From: Paenibacillus marchantiophytorum
GTDB taxonomy: Bacteria; Bacillota; Bacilli; Paenibacillales; NBRC-103111
Reading direction: 5' to 3'
DNA length: 64,000 nucleotides
Assembly: GCF_014640555.1 (NCBI RefSeq)
Contig: NZ_BMHE01000004.1
Coordinates: 262,903 to 326,902 of the forward strand
Shown: in pieces, positions 52,118-61,120 of the stretch
How the letters are laid out: the number at the start of each line of letters is the position of its first letter
Position numbering within the stretch: the stretch's first letter is position 1
Position numbers and translations under genes: made by a program
Notes under the pieces: generated by a model
The model's database searches: none
Seen by the model: the letters and a program-made list of their open reading frames with translations, nothing else
What the model was told of the DNA's origin: nothing

Positions 52118-53176
52118 ATGTTATCTAGACCCAAACTTCCAGAAATCGACATCGTACGCGCAATTGCAATCCTAGCTGTCCTGCTCATACACGGAACCTC
52201 TGGGGCGACTTTATTGCCTCTAGGCACCGTTTCTCAAGCTGTCTTCTTCACACTCAACCAGGCCAGTTTATTCACGGTTCCTTTGTTCATCTGGATCAGC
52301 GGTGTTGTCCTTTTCTACACCTACTACGACCGATGGGAGCCGGGCATGTCTCGTACTTTCTGGACGAAACGACTGCGTAAGATTCTGATTCCCTACGTGC
52401 TTTGGTCTATTTTTTACTATTTGTATAACCAGTTTATGTTTCACGGAACGATTCATTTCGATGTGATTTATGTCGTTAAACTATTGCTATCTGGAAATGC
52501 CAGCTATCATCTCTATTATATGGTCATCATTGTTCAGTTCTATCTCCTATTCCCATGGATGATGACGCTCGTAAAACGCTCAAATCGCATTCGTCGACTT
52601 TTAATCCCTCTAGGAATTGGCCTGCAAGCGGCAGGCTATAGCTTTCACCATTGGATTACGCCAATCCCTGAATATGCCTCTTTGTTTATCAGTTATACGG
52701 CATTATTCGCGTTCGGCGCTTTTATGGGGATTCATTATTCAGCCATCATCAACTGGGCCAATCAGTACCGAAGATGGATTTGGACCTTCGCGGTGCTGAC
52801 TGGGACCACTTATACCGTACTGCTGCTTCTTCATCAATATAGCCTTATTTCTCTTGAAAATACCTGGTTTGAATTGGCGCTGCTTGCCTATTGTTTGGCT
52901 ATGCCGCTATGCGTTGATCTGGGGGCGCGCCAATTGCTTGTGAAAGAAACCAGCCTAAGTCGTTTCGCCACCTCCATCGGCACGGCTTCTTTCGGAATCT
53001 ACCTCTTCCATCCAGCCTTGCTGACACTCTGGGATCAAACCAGACCCGATCAGAAATCGTCGATTGGGCTGTATGATTGGCACACAATCGGCTCCATATT
53101 CATCGGGCTGATCGGCTCCTGGCTGATCGTGCTGCTTTATACGCGCATAGTTAATAAGAAGAACCTGAGGCGCTGA
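52118..53176 (+). CDS. Membrane acyltransferase (family 3, OafA/YrhL type)
   Basis: A 352-residue, ten-helix protein with the family 3 hallmarks: EIDIVRAIAILAVLLIHG (H24 is the likely catalytic His), a second Arg-rich loop (TKRLRKILIPYVLWSIFYY) and YLFHPALL near the end. Family members add acetyl or other acyl groups to sugars or peptidoglycan. AAAAGGAG precedes the ATG by about 8 bases. The stop codon lies in the loop of a terminator. Confidence 0.88.
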   Translation: MLSRPKLPEIDIVRAIAILAVLLIHGTSGATLLPLGTVSQAVFFTLNQASLFTVPLFIWISGVVLFYTYYDRWEPGMSRTFWTKRLRKILIPYVLWSIFYYLYNQFMFHGTIHFDVIYVVKLLLSGNASYHLYYMVIIVQFYLLFPWMMTLVKRSNRIRRLLIPLGIGLQAAGYSFHHWITPIPEYASLFISYTALFAFGAFMGIHYSAIINWANQYRRWIWTFAVLTGTTYTVLLLLHQYSLISLENTWFELALLAYCLAMPLCVDLGARQLLVKETSLSRFATSIGTASFGIYLFHPALLTLWDQTRPDQKSSIGLYDWHTIGSIFIGLIGSWLIVLLYTRIVNKKNLRR

Positions 53177-53189
53177 ACCTCAGGTTCTT
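53159..53189. terminator. Bidirectional terminator
   Basis: 12-bp stem AAGAACCTGAGG / CCTCAGGTTCTT with a 7-base loop holding the acyltransferase stop codon; shared by the converging TPR gene. Confidence 0.88.
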
Positions 53190-53190
53190 C

Positions 53191-53856
53191 CTATTTAAAC
53201 CGCGCTAACAGCGCCCAACGCCGCTGCTGTCTGCGGCTGTAACGCGGCAAGCCGCGGTAAATATCGAGCGCCTCGCGATACGCGCGCTTGGCGTCTTCTG
53301 TACGACCGAGCTGCGTATACAGCTGACCGAGCCGGTAATAAGCTTCCACCGAGGAGGAATGCAGATCACGGAACTGCTCAATGAAGGCAGCCGCACGGCT
53401 CGGGTCCGCAGGAGCCAATGCCTCGCCTAATCGGAGGTAGGCTTCGCCGAATTTGACGCGCGGATTCAATTCTATAGCTTTGAGCATGAAGCTCTCGCCT
53501 TTGGCCAGATCCCCTAGTTTTAAATAACATAGACCTACTTCATAGTGGACATCCGCTGAATCTTCCATAATCTCTAAAGTTTGTTCCAAGTAGGGAAGTG
53601 CTTCACGATACTTTTTGCGTTCAAGTAAGATGCGTGCCAACTCCAGCTTCGCTGAGGTATTATGCTTGTTCGCATGCAAATCACTGCGCAGCCGTGCAGC
53701 CCGGCGGTTCAACTGGAACGGCTTAAAAATATTTGGCGTTAATCCGACAAATCTTCTATCTAACACATAGAGTATGATTAATAAGATTAGAAGGGCAATA
53801 AACGGATTGCCTACAAGACGCCATAACAAACCAAAAGCCAAAAATTTAAGTAACAC
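53191..53856 (-). CDS. Membrane-anchored TPR-repeat protein
   Basis: A 221-residue protein with one N-terminal helix (about 5-33) and about three to four tetratricopeptide repeats (AKLELARILLERKKYREALPYL; DVHYEVGLCYLKLGDLAKGESFML; EAYYRLGQLYTQLGRTEDAKRAY). TPRs mediate protein contacts; function unknown. Start is read as GTG 53856, since AAGGAG lies 9 bases before it; ATG 53874 would lie upstream of that site. Confidence 0.8.
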   Translation of the reverse strand: MLLKFLAFGLLWRLVGNPFIALLILLIILYVLDRRFVGLTPNIFKPFQLNRRAARLRSDLHANKHNTSAKLELARILLERKKYREALPYLEQTLEIMEDSADVHYEVGLCYLKLGDLAKGESFMLKAIELNPRVKFGEAYLRLGEALAPADPSRAAAFIEQFRDLHSSSVEAYYRLGQLYTQLGRTEDAKRAYREALDIYRGLPRYSRRQQRRWALLARFK

Positions 53857-53956
53857 AGTAAACTCTCCTTTCAATTTCCTAATACTACCATATTATGACG
53901 ATATCAGTCATCCATTCCCTTTGATAAGCCTCCGCTTTTCTCTAAAAGCATATAAA

Positions 53957-53979
53957 ATAACCCAGCCGGCGGCTAGGTT
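53957..53979. repeat. Repeat family C hairpin, copy 3
   Basis: AACCCAGCC-GGC-GGCTAGGTT followed by ATCAAGTCAATTTGTACCTTGAGG, a diverged copy of the hairpin found at 22592 and 47951. It stands alone here, near the end of the broken SLH gene. Confidence 0.65.
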
Positions 53980-54016
53980 ATCAAGTCAATTTGTACCTTG
54001 AGGTAAAACCAGCCCC

Positions 54017-54905
54017 CTATGGTTTCAACCCCAGCATTCGCACAATGGCTGCCACAGCTTCCGCCCTGGTCGTTAAGGCAGATGGGGCAAAATGATTGCC
54101 TTGCGTGCCGCCAAGGAGCTTATTTTTGCCCGAGATGACGGCCGCCGGTTTGGCCCAATCCGGAATGTCGGCATCGTCCGCATAATTCGTGGAAAGTCCT
54201 GCGGTAAGCGCATTACCCAATGCCTTCACGACCATGGAGATCATTTCGGCATGGGTAATGTTGGAAGTCGGATGAAAGGTCCCATCTGGATAGCCGCTGA
54301 TGATTCCTAGTTTGACAGCTTGTTTCACTGCCTTTGCCGCCCAGTCCTCGATCGTGTTCGTATCGCCGAACGTAAGCGGGTCACCCTCCTGAACAGGTTT
54401 CAAGCCGTTCATAAGCATAACGGTAAATTCGGATCGCGTGATGCTTGCATCCGGTCTGAATGTAAAGTCAGGATAGCCGCTAGCCACTTTAAGCTCATAA
54501 GCGTTGGCAATCTCAGCGCTTGCCCAGTGTCCCTTCGTATCCGTAAAAGGGCTTGCTGTGACCCCCGTATCCGTGGGATCAGGCTTCACCGCAGTTCCTT
54601 CCGTGACAGTTATTTTACTCTGATCCGTAATCCCGGCATCAGCGCTTGCGGTAATGGTTACTGAACCGGGAATAAGCGCCTTAATATTCCCTTTGGCGTC
54701 TACAGAAGGGATGTTGGGATTGCTGCTTTTCCAGGCTACTTTCAAATTGGAGGCATAGCTTGGTGTGACGGAGGCCGTAAGCGTTCCGTTCATTTGTCTG
54801 CAGCAACGGATCTACTTTTATTTCCGCAGAAGCAGGCAGGGCAACAATTCCTACACTAAGTGCTAGTACGATTAAGCTGCCTATCAAGCGATGGTGAATT
54901 CACAT
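54017..54905 (-). pseudogene. Broken SLH-domain surface protein
   Basis: An intact C-terminal block holds a Big_2-like domain and three SLH repeats (GHWASAEIANAYELKVASGYPD; GIISGYPDGTFHPTSNI; GKNKLLGGTQGNHF), which anchor proteins to the cell wall. Upstream lies a signal peptide (LIVLALSVGIVALPASAE) in another frame that ends abruptly near 54795, so a frameshift or deletion separates the two. The proper ATG at 54905, with AAGGGGG ahead, is followed directly by TGA (54902-54900). Both lesions make secretion of this product unlikely, unless the second is a sequence error. Confidence 0.82.
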
Positions 54906-55029
54906 AGAAAGCCCCCTTGGTTACCAATTAATTACATTCATTATTTCATGCCTCCTACTCATCTTCAATATGTCTTTCCACTTAATTGTGCGTCGAATTG
55001 TGCCGAAAGGATAGCGAAAGAACTTAAAA

Positions 55030-55067
55030 ACAGCCTACACAGCTATCTTTCTAGCTATGCAGACTGT
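55030..55067 (-). terminator. Terminator after the fused regulator/oxidoreductase remnant
   Basis: Minus strand: ACAGTCTGCATAGCTA / TAGCTGTGTAGGCTGT stem with a GAAAGA loop and T run. Confidence 0.8.
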
Positions 55068-55079
55068 TTATTTTTCTTT

Positions 55080-55406
55080 TTATAATGTGATGACGACATT
55101 GCCTTTGTTATGTCCTTTTTCGACGTATCTATGAGCCTCGGCCATCTGTTCTAGCGGATAACGTCTATCTATGGCTGGCTTAATTTGATTCGCTTCGGCA
55201 AGCTCTCTGAGGAAGTTAAGATCTTTGATTTTTTGGCTTGAAGGCCGCAAACCTGTAGCCATAAACCGGACTTTCTGGCTGCCCAGCTGCCTCAGCAGTT
55301 TACAGTGCAAACCCTCATTCAACCGGTTAATTAACCGTGGGCGTGCGACAAATTTAGACCTAAGAGGAGGTATATAAAGTTTGGTTTTTAAAATTAGCAT
55401 TGACAT
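55080..55406 (-). pseudogene. Chimeric remnant: MalT-like N-terminus fused to oxidoreductase C-terminus
   Basis: One 108-codon frame joins two gene ends. Residues about 4-34 ([20 protein letters not shown]) match the N-terminus of the MalT-like regulator at 56445 (STKLYIPPSRPNVVVRPRL). Residues about 40-108 match the C-terminus of the zinc-less dehydrogenase at 55438 ([20 protein letters not shown] against [20 protein letters not shown]). The gene order (regulator, then dehydrogenase, in the minus direction) is the same as the intact pair upstream, so this looks like a second copy of that pair collapsed by a large internal deletion. It has no catalytic or DNA-binding core. Confidence 0.82.
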
Positions 55407-55437
55407 ACGTCAATTATAATAATGTAGGCTCTCTAAT

Positions 55438-56355
55438 TCATTCATTTCTTACCTGTATGACTACATTTCCTTTTTTGCGTCCTTTTTCCACGTAACTATG
55501 GGCTTCAGGAACTTGCTCTAGCGAATAGCGGCGGTCGATGACGGGTTGTATCTTCCCTGATTCTGCGAGCTCTTTGAGGAATATCAAATCTTCTTTGCTT
55601 ACCTTGGCTACCCCAGATCCCTCAACAGACACGTAGACCCCATTCGGTGTCAACGCGGTCTTGCAATTCGCTTTGGAGATTTTCCCAACAGCATCTAAGA
55701 TGATATCGTAATGCTGCCCACTTTGTGCGAAATCTTCCTGCGTGTAATCCACTACTTGATCTGCTCCCAAAGACCTCACCAATGCAACATTGGCCGTGCT
55801 GCATACACCGGTAACTTCTGCACCATAATGCTTGGCAAGCTGAACAGCTGCTGTTCCAACTGCTCCGGAGGCCCCATAGATAAGAACTTTCTTACGGCTC
55901 TGGATACCTGCTTTTCGAAGAAAATGCAAGGCTGAAGTTCCGCCAAAAGGAATAGCAGCAGCTTCCTCATACGTCATGTTCGTTGGTTTGAGCGTCACTT
56001 CCCCGTTTGCAGGCAGACAGGCGTACTCAGCATGAGCACCAAAACGCATCCCATTTAAAGCATAAACCTGGTCACCTATTTGGAATCCGGTCACATCTTT
56101 GCCTATTGCTTCAATCTCGCCCGCTAATTCCAAACCCAGAATCGGTTTTCTCGGTTTTCTCAAACCTATCATGATCCTCATTGGAATCCAGAACAAGAAT
56201 GGGCTTCTAAAACTGCGGATTCTGCAATCCCCTGATGTAACAGTCGTCGCATAGACTTTTATCAACACTTCATTGTCCTTAGGCGTAGGCTTATCTACCT
56301 CTTGGAGTTTCAGGACATCCGGTGATCCGTATTTTGTGCAGACAATCGCTCTCAT
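55438..56355 (-). CDS. Zinc-less NAD(P)-dependent medium-chain dehydrogenase
   Basis: A 305-residue quinone-oxidoreductase-type MDR: an N-terminal GroES-like part with [22 protein letters not shown], a glycine-rich [14 protein letters not shown] nucleotide fold, and [20 protein letters not shown] near the end. It lacks the zinc cysteines. It is some 20 residues shorter than typical members in the loop before [10 protein letters not shown], where the remnant at 55080 keeps a longer form. It lies 89 bases after the end of the MalT-like regulator gene and likely belongs with it. Confidence 0.85.
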   Translation of the reverse strand: MRAIVCTKYGSPDVLKLQEVDKPTPKDNEVLIKVYATTVTSGDCRIRSFRSPFLFWIPMRIMIGLRKPRKPILGLELAGEIEAIGKDVTGFQIGDQVYALNGMRFGAHAEYACLPANGEVTLKPTNMTYEEAAAIPFGGTSALHFLRKAGIQSRKKVLIYGASGAVGTAAVQLAKHYGAEVTGVCSTANVALVRSLGADQVVDYTQEDFAQSGQHYDIILDAVGKISKANCKTALTPNGVYVSVEGSGVAKVSKEDLIFLKELAESGKIQPVIDRRYSLEQVPEAHSYVEKGRKKGNVVIQVRNE

Positions 56356-56444
56356 GTGCTTCCCCCTAAACGTCCATTTACAAGGAGTGTAGCGGCAAAA
56401 CGGTACGGCATACAGATACTAAAGTACTGTTCTGCGCATGAAGT

Positions 56445-59078
56445 CTACAGCAAACCTAACTTACGAGCCTGTGCGACAGCTTCGGTACGCCGTTTGACTT
56501 GCAGTTTGTCAAAAATATGTTGGTTATGCCCTTTGACCGTACTAAGTGAAAGAAACAGACGCTCGCTAATTTGGCCATTTGAAAGTCCTTGGGCAATTAG
56601 CTTCAGAACTTCCAGCTCACGCCCGCTCAGCGGCTCAATAAGCGAACTTCCAGAGGGAACCACTCTCACCTCAACTTCAGCTTCGAATACAGCCAGCAGC
56701 TTGTCTATATAATCCGACCTGATTCCTTGATCCGCCACTTCGCACAGCAGCCTATTCATCGGTGTACCTTCGTCGACAAAGGTGCGGATGAAGCCGCCGG
56801 GCTCAGCCATTGCCAGCGCGTCTAGCAGAATTGGCGCAGCTTTCCCTTTATCACCTAGCCAATGCAGCGCAACCGCCATTAGAACGGTGCTCTTGAGCTT
56901 TTCATCTTTCAGCTCCGATTGTTTGGACTCGAGCAGCCTTAATGCCAGGGTCGTGTTCCCCTTTGCTAAATGGACCCTCGCCTGGCTGATAGTCAGTCCG
57001 TTCTTCTCTGCCAAATGCGCAGCTGCCGCCAGATTGCCTTGTTGAAGATGCACAAGCACTTGTAAGTCAGCGATAATCGGCATCTGATTCCCATAATTGT
57101 GTTGACGAGCAAGATGGTCTGCTTTAGTTAATAGAGCAGCGGCTCCACTCACCTTTCCCTGTGTAAGCATGAGCCTCGCAAGAAACACTTCACCTGCAAT
57201 AACTCTATCTGTGTCCGCAAACTGCCGCGCCATAAGAACGTTCTGTTGTCCATGCCGCTCAGCTGCCTCCAGATCGTCCCATTCATAGAAGATTCGCGCT
57301 AAGCCTAGATGCGCTTCACAGGCAATTGCCAAAGGAGGATCGCCAGCCAATTGCAGTACCTGCTGAAATGTCTCTGCGGCCAAAGGTAGCTGGTTTTCTT
57401 GAACTTGTATGTTTCCTAAGCCGAGAGAAGCCAAGATGGTGATTGTGACATGTCCGATCATTTGGCTGTTGGAAAGTGCTTCCGTATAAGCCTTACTGGC
57501 TGCAGCGCGGTCGCCCTGAAGATGGTAAGCGTATCCAAGCGACCAGATAGTGGCCGTGCGGACAGGCAAGTTGTCGGGGTGCAGGTAAGCAAGGGCTCGA
57601 TTCGACTCGGCAATGATCGTCGCTGCCTCGTGCTTGCTGACAGCCAGCGTAGCCCGTATAGCCGCAATATGTCCGATCGTATCCAGATTTTTAGCGTCTT
57701 GTTCAGCTCCTTGTTCTGCTCCTTGCAGAGCTCTTTCAGCGGACTGAAGTTTCTGCTCTACACCTGTCGTTTGGCCCCCCAACAGCAAAGATGAGGCATA
57801 GATCGCCCACAGCGAAGGTCTTGCATCCAGCTCCTCTTTTGACAGCGAATCCAGCCAATTCCGTACTGGCGCCACGGCTCCCCGAAAAAGCAAAGGCACC
57901 CCTTTCCCCTCGACCAGACGAGCAGCGCGTTCAATATCATGGGCAGTGACAGCATGGTGAAAAGCTTCGATCTCTTGACCATTATCCTCGTACCATTCAC
58001 TGGCACGAATATGCAGTTCTGCCGCATCGGATGCACCTATACTCTGTTGCAGCCGCGTTCGCAGCAAATCGCCAAAAAGATGGTGATAGCGATACCAACT
58101 CCTTGCGCTGTCCAATGGAACGATGAACAAGTTGGCTTGTTCGAGATATTCTAAGATCTCTTGCCCGGATGATGAGGAAGCGGGGTATCCTCCAAGACGA
58201 CTACCAAGAACCGCGTCGCATAGAGGACCACACAATCGGTCGAGGATGGATGTGCTTAACAAGAAAGTCAGAACGCTCGCAGATTGCTGCTGCAGCACTT
58301 CTTCTACCAAGTAGTCGACAATGAAATGGTGGCTGCCGCCAAAAGACTGGATGAAGCTGGAAGCATCTGATTGTCCCTTTATGGAAAGAGCAGCTAATTG
58401 CAAACCGGCAACCCAGCCTTCTGTTCGAGATTCAAGCAAGGTGATGTCTTTCTTAGAGAGTTGTAATCCCATCACCTGATCCATAAATTCGCCTGCTTCC
58501 GAAGCGGTAAAACGCAAATCTATGGCGCGGACTTCCGTCAATTGATCCCGGACACGTAAACGTGCCAGCGGCAGACGCGGATCTTCACGGGTAGCGATAA
58601 CCAGATGCATCTGTGGCGGCATGCGCTCTATTAATAGGGCGATCGCCTGATCAATCGGTCCCGCTTTGATCACATGATAATCATCTAGCACGAGAACAAA
58701 ATGATTTTGAATAAAGGAGACTTCATTAATCAGCGTTGTTATCATCGACTCCATTGGTGGAAGTTGAGGAGATTGCAGGAAGCCGAACACGCCGTCTCCC
58801 CTACTTGTTGCAATCGACTGCAACGAAGCAAATAGGTAGGTCAGAAAACAGGCGGGATCGTTCTCCCCCTCATCCATGGATAGCCATGCAACAGGTCGAT
58901 CACAAACAGCGAGCCATTCGCTGAGAAGTGTTGTTTTGCCAAATCCTGCCGAGGCAGAAATGACAGTAAGTTTACGGTGCAGCCCTTCGCTCATCCGCTC
59001 GATTAAACGAGGCCGGACAACCACATTCGGCCGTGAAGGAGGGATGTATAATTTAGTAGATATAATGGGAATAGTCAT
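56445..59078 (-). CDS. MalT-like LuxR-family ATP-dependent regulator
   Basis: An 877-residue STAND regulator: an N-terminal TKLYIPPSRPN, an NTPase with Walker A (ASAGFGKTTLL) and a Walker-B-like VLVLDDYH, a GWVAGLQLAALS sensor, a TPR-like middle and a C-terminal LuxR HTH (LSGRELEVLKLIAQGLSNGQ). It responds to an unknown small inducer and activates transcription. I start at ATG 59078, just after TTGACG-18-TATAAT, which puts the likely transcript start on the A of the ATG; longer frames to 59174 lie inside the promoter. Confidence in the start is modest. Confidence 0.82.
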   Translation of the reverse strand: MTIPIISTKLYIPPSRPNVVVRPRLIERMSEGLHRKLTVISASAGFGKTTLLSEWLAVCDRPVAWLSMDEGENDPACFLTYLFASLQSIATSRGDGVFGFLQSPQLPPMESMITTLINEVSFIQNHFVLVLDDYHVIKAGPIDQAIALLIERMPPQMHLVIATREDPRLPLARLRVRDQLTEVRAIDLRFTASEAGEFMDQVMGLQLSKKDITLLESRTEGWVAGLQLAALSIKGQSDASSFIQSFGGSHHFIVDYLVEEVLQQQSASVLTFLLSTSILDRLCGPLCDAVLGSRLGGYPASSSSGQEILEYLEQANLFIVPLDSARSWYRYHHLFGDLLRTRLQQSIGASDAAELHIRASEWYEDNGQEIEAFHHAVTAHDIERAARLVEGKGVPLLFRGAVAPVRNWLDSLSKEELDARPSLWAIYASSLLLGGQTTGVEQKLQSAERALQGAEQGAEQDAKNLDTIGHIAAIRATLAVSKHEAATIIAESNRALAYLHPDNLPVRTATIWSLGYAYHLQGDRAAASKAYTEALSNSQMIGHVTITILASLGLGNIQVQENQLPLAAETFQQVLQLAGDPPLAIACEAHLGLARIFYEWDDLEAAERHGQQNVLMARQFADTDRVIAGEVFLARLMLTQGKVSGAAALLTKADHLARQHNYGNQMPIIADLQVLVHLQQGNLAAAAHLAEKNGLTISQARVHLAKGNTTLALRLLESKQSELKDEKLKSTVLMAVALHWLGDKGKAAPILLDALAMAEPGGFIRTFVDEGTPMNRLLCEVADQGIRSDYIDKLLAVFEAEVEVRVVPSGSSLIEPLSGRELEVLKLIAQGLSNGQISERLFLSLSTVKGHNQHIFDKLQVKRRTEAVAQARKLGLL

Positions 59079-59084
59079 AGCTAA

Positions 59085-59114
59085 ATTATACGAATCGCGG
59101 TCTTTCACCGTCAA
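59085..59114 (-). promoter_or_regulatory. Promoter directly ahead of the MalT-like gene
   Basis: Minus strand TTGACG (59114-59109), 18 bases and TATAAT (59090-59085), ending 6 bases before ATG 59078. The usual start point, 7 bases past the -10, is the A of the ATG, so the mRNA may be leaderless. Confidence 0.6.
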
Positions 59115-59163
59115 CTGCGCTTTCATTCTTCCGGTGTAGGAGTTCGTAAGATTTATCCCACAC

Positions 59164-59598
59164 TTAAGTTTCAAACATAGCGAGGAATCGCTTCTGCATT
59201 TCTTCCGGGCTCACGTTTTCAATAGTCGTATAAATCATCCAATAATGTCCGAACGGATCCTTTACACTTCCAGCTCGATCACCGTAGAATTGATCCATCA
59301 TCGGATTAACAACTATGGCTCCTGCCGCAATCGCCTGTTGGAACAGCTTATCCGCATCTTCGACTTGAAGTTGGATACCGACCGTCGTACTCCCGAGCGT
59401 TTCCGGCCCCAGAATACCGTAATCCGGATATTCACCTGCTAGAGATATCTTGGCTCCGCCAATTGTAATTTCCGCATGAGCCACTTTGCCTCCCGGCTCT
59501 GTCAAACGATATTGCTCAACCGCACCGAAAGCCTTCTTATAGAATTCAATCGCCTCAGCAGCATTCTTGATCCAGAGGAATGGCGTTGCATTAATCAT
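59164..59598 (-). CDS. VOC-family (PhnB/glyoxalase-like) protein
   Basis: A 144-residue protein with two beta-alpha-beta repeats typical of VOC/PhnB proteins (NATPFLWIKNAAEAIEFYKKAF; VEDADKLFQQAIAAGAIVV; GDRAGSVKDPFGHYWMIYT). Metal-dependent members detoxify small molecules; this type is also common in AraC-linked pairs in Bacilli. Substrate unknown. Its start overlaps the end of a broken AraC gene, so it was once the second gene of that unit. Confidence 0.88.
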   Translation of the reverse strand: MINATPFLWIKNAAEAIEFYKKAFGAVEQYRLTEPGGKVAHAEITIGGAKISLAGEYPDYGILGPETLGSTTVGIQLQVEDADKLFQQAIAAGAIVVNPMMDQFYGDRAGSVKDPFGHYWMIYTTIENVSPEEMQKRFLAMFET

Positions 59599-59938
59599 TG
59601 GTGCGGTCTATCCGGTTCAACACCTCCCGAAAGCGGCGAAGGCGACAGAAGAGCTTCGGCGTCATTCCCACTTCTTCTTTGAAAATCTGGATAAATCCCC
59701 TATGGCTTAAACCGATTTGTCCGATCACATCGGAGAGAGGGCTTCTATGCGGCAAACTCTGAAACTCATTAAGCGTGAAGCTAACAGCCGGGTGTCGAAT
59801 CAGCGGTCGGAAGTTCAATCGAACCATCAGGCAGCGCGAGCTCCTTCGAATGAGGCGGACCATATCCTTCGAAATACCAGAAATAATCCACAAAACCTGA
59901 CAATGGAGCCTTCGGGATATAGGTTTGTACATGCATCG
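59591..59938 (-). pseudogene. Frameshifted AraC-family regulator (DUF6597 type)
   Basis: The N-terminal half reads YIPKAPLSGFVDYFWYFEGY then KELALPDGSIEL, the conserved start of DUF6597-AraC regulators, from an ATG at 59938 to a stop. The C-terminal half, with a single HTH (IGQIGLSHRGFIQIFKEEVGMTPK), continues in another frame up to 59591. The middle of the protein is missing or shifted. It is a broken regulator, ahead of the VOC gene it probably once controlled. Confidence 0.82.
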
Positions 59939-60157
59939 CATTTGCGCGACAGAACCATGGGATTGCATCCGTGGAGTCGCTCCCTCCTCGCTTGTGAAGT
60001 ATGTATTCACCTTCTAATATAAAGCTTTCTTTTTGTTTAAAAAGTGGTTGCTCGCCAAATCGCTTTATGCGAACACAAGTAAATTAGCAGATCTGACAAA
60101 AAATGAAGCTTTATAGAATCTTCATGATATAATTAAACTGAATAGGAGCTGATCTTC

Positions 60158-61006
60158 ATGAGAGATTTGCTAGACCCAAAGATCGATTTTGTCTTTAAAC
60201 GCATATTCGGCAGCGAAGACAACAAGGATCTCCTTTTGGCTTTTCTTAACAGAACCTTTCAAGATGCCGGAGAGCCTCCTCTTACAGAAATCATACTTAT
60301 GAATCCCTACACAGATAAAGACTCGCCTCAAGATAAACAATCCATCTTCGACATTCAAGCGAAAACAGCGGAAGGCAAACTGATTAATATCGAAATGCAA
60401 TTATTTAACCGCTATGACAATGAAAAACGCACATTGTATTATTGGAGTAAACAGTACGCGAGCCAGCTTGAAGAAGGACAATCCTATAAAAAGCTAAAAA
60501 AGTGTGTTACTATCAATATTCTTAACTTCTCTATCCTACCGAATGAACAGTATCATAACATCTTCCATTTAAGGGAGGATATTAGTGGGCTCCCATTAAC
60601 GGATGATTTGGAAATTCATTTTCTTGAACTCTCTAAGCTCAACCATCATCAAACAACTCCTTCAGGCGGTTTAGTAAATTGGTTGCTTTTTCTCAAAAGT
60701 GACAATACAGAAAATTGGGAGGTTTTGAAAATGCAGGACCCTGAACTTGGTAAAGCAATGGCTGTGTTGGAATTCCTTAGTCAGGATGCTGAAGCTCGTC
60801 GGCTTTATGAAATGAGACAAAAAGCATTGCATGATGAAGCTTCTTTGCGGGAAGGTGCAAGAGAAGAAGGCGAATTGAAAGGCAAGATTGAAGGCAAGCT
60901 TGAAGTAGCCGCCAAAATGCTTTCCAAAGGAATGGATATGGAATCCGTCTCTGAGTTTACCGGAATTTCAATCGAGGAATTAAAAAAGATAATTCAAGCG
61001 CACTAA
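60158..61006 (+). CDS. Rpn/PD-(D/E)XK nuclease family putative transposase
   Basis: A 282-residue member of the Rpn (recombination-promoting nuclease) family: MRDLLDPKIDFVFKRIFGSEDNKDLL at the start, the nuclease core DIQAKTAEGKLINIEMQ (Asp, then Glu-x-Gln) near residue 66-82, and a coiled C-terminus rich in GAREEGELKGKIEGKLE, with a predicted helical tail. Rpn proteins promote horizontal gene acquisition and may defend against phage. It stands alone with a good terminator; no inverted repeats or target duplications were seen. Confidence 0.88.
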   Translation: MRDLLDPKIDFVFKRIFGSEDNKDLLLAFLNRTFQDAGEPPLTEIILMNPYTDKDSPQDKQSIFDIQAKTAEGKLINIEMQLFNRYDNEKRTLYYWSKQYASQLEEGQSYKKLKKCVTINILNFSILPNEQYHNIFHLREDISGLPLTDDLEIHFLELSKLNHHQTTPSGGLVNWLLFLKSDNTENWEVLKMQDPELGKAMAVLEFLSQDAEARRLYEMRQKALHDEASLREGAREEGELKGKIEGKLEVAAKMLSKGMDMESVSEFTGISIEELKKIIQAH

Positions 61007-61024
61007 CATTCTAGCTGTCAGCAA

Positions 61025-61052
61025 ACCGTCAGGATAATCCTGACGGTCCTTT
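61025..61052 (+). terminator. Terminator after the Rpn gene
   Basis: 10-bp stem ACCGTCAGGA / TCCTGACGGT with a 3-base loop, then CCTTT. Confidence 0.8.
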
Positions 61053-61120
61053 GCGTGACGAATAGGCAAGCATCGAACCCCTTTGCACATAAATCAAAAA
61101 GCCCACATTTCTCCCCACGT

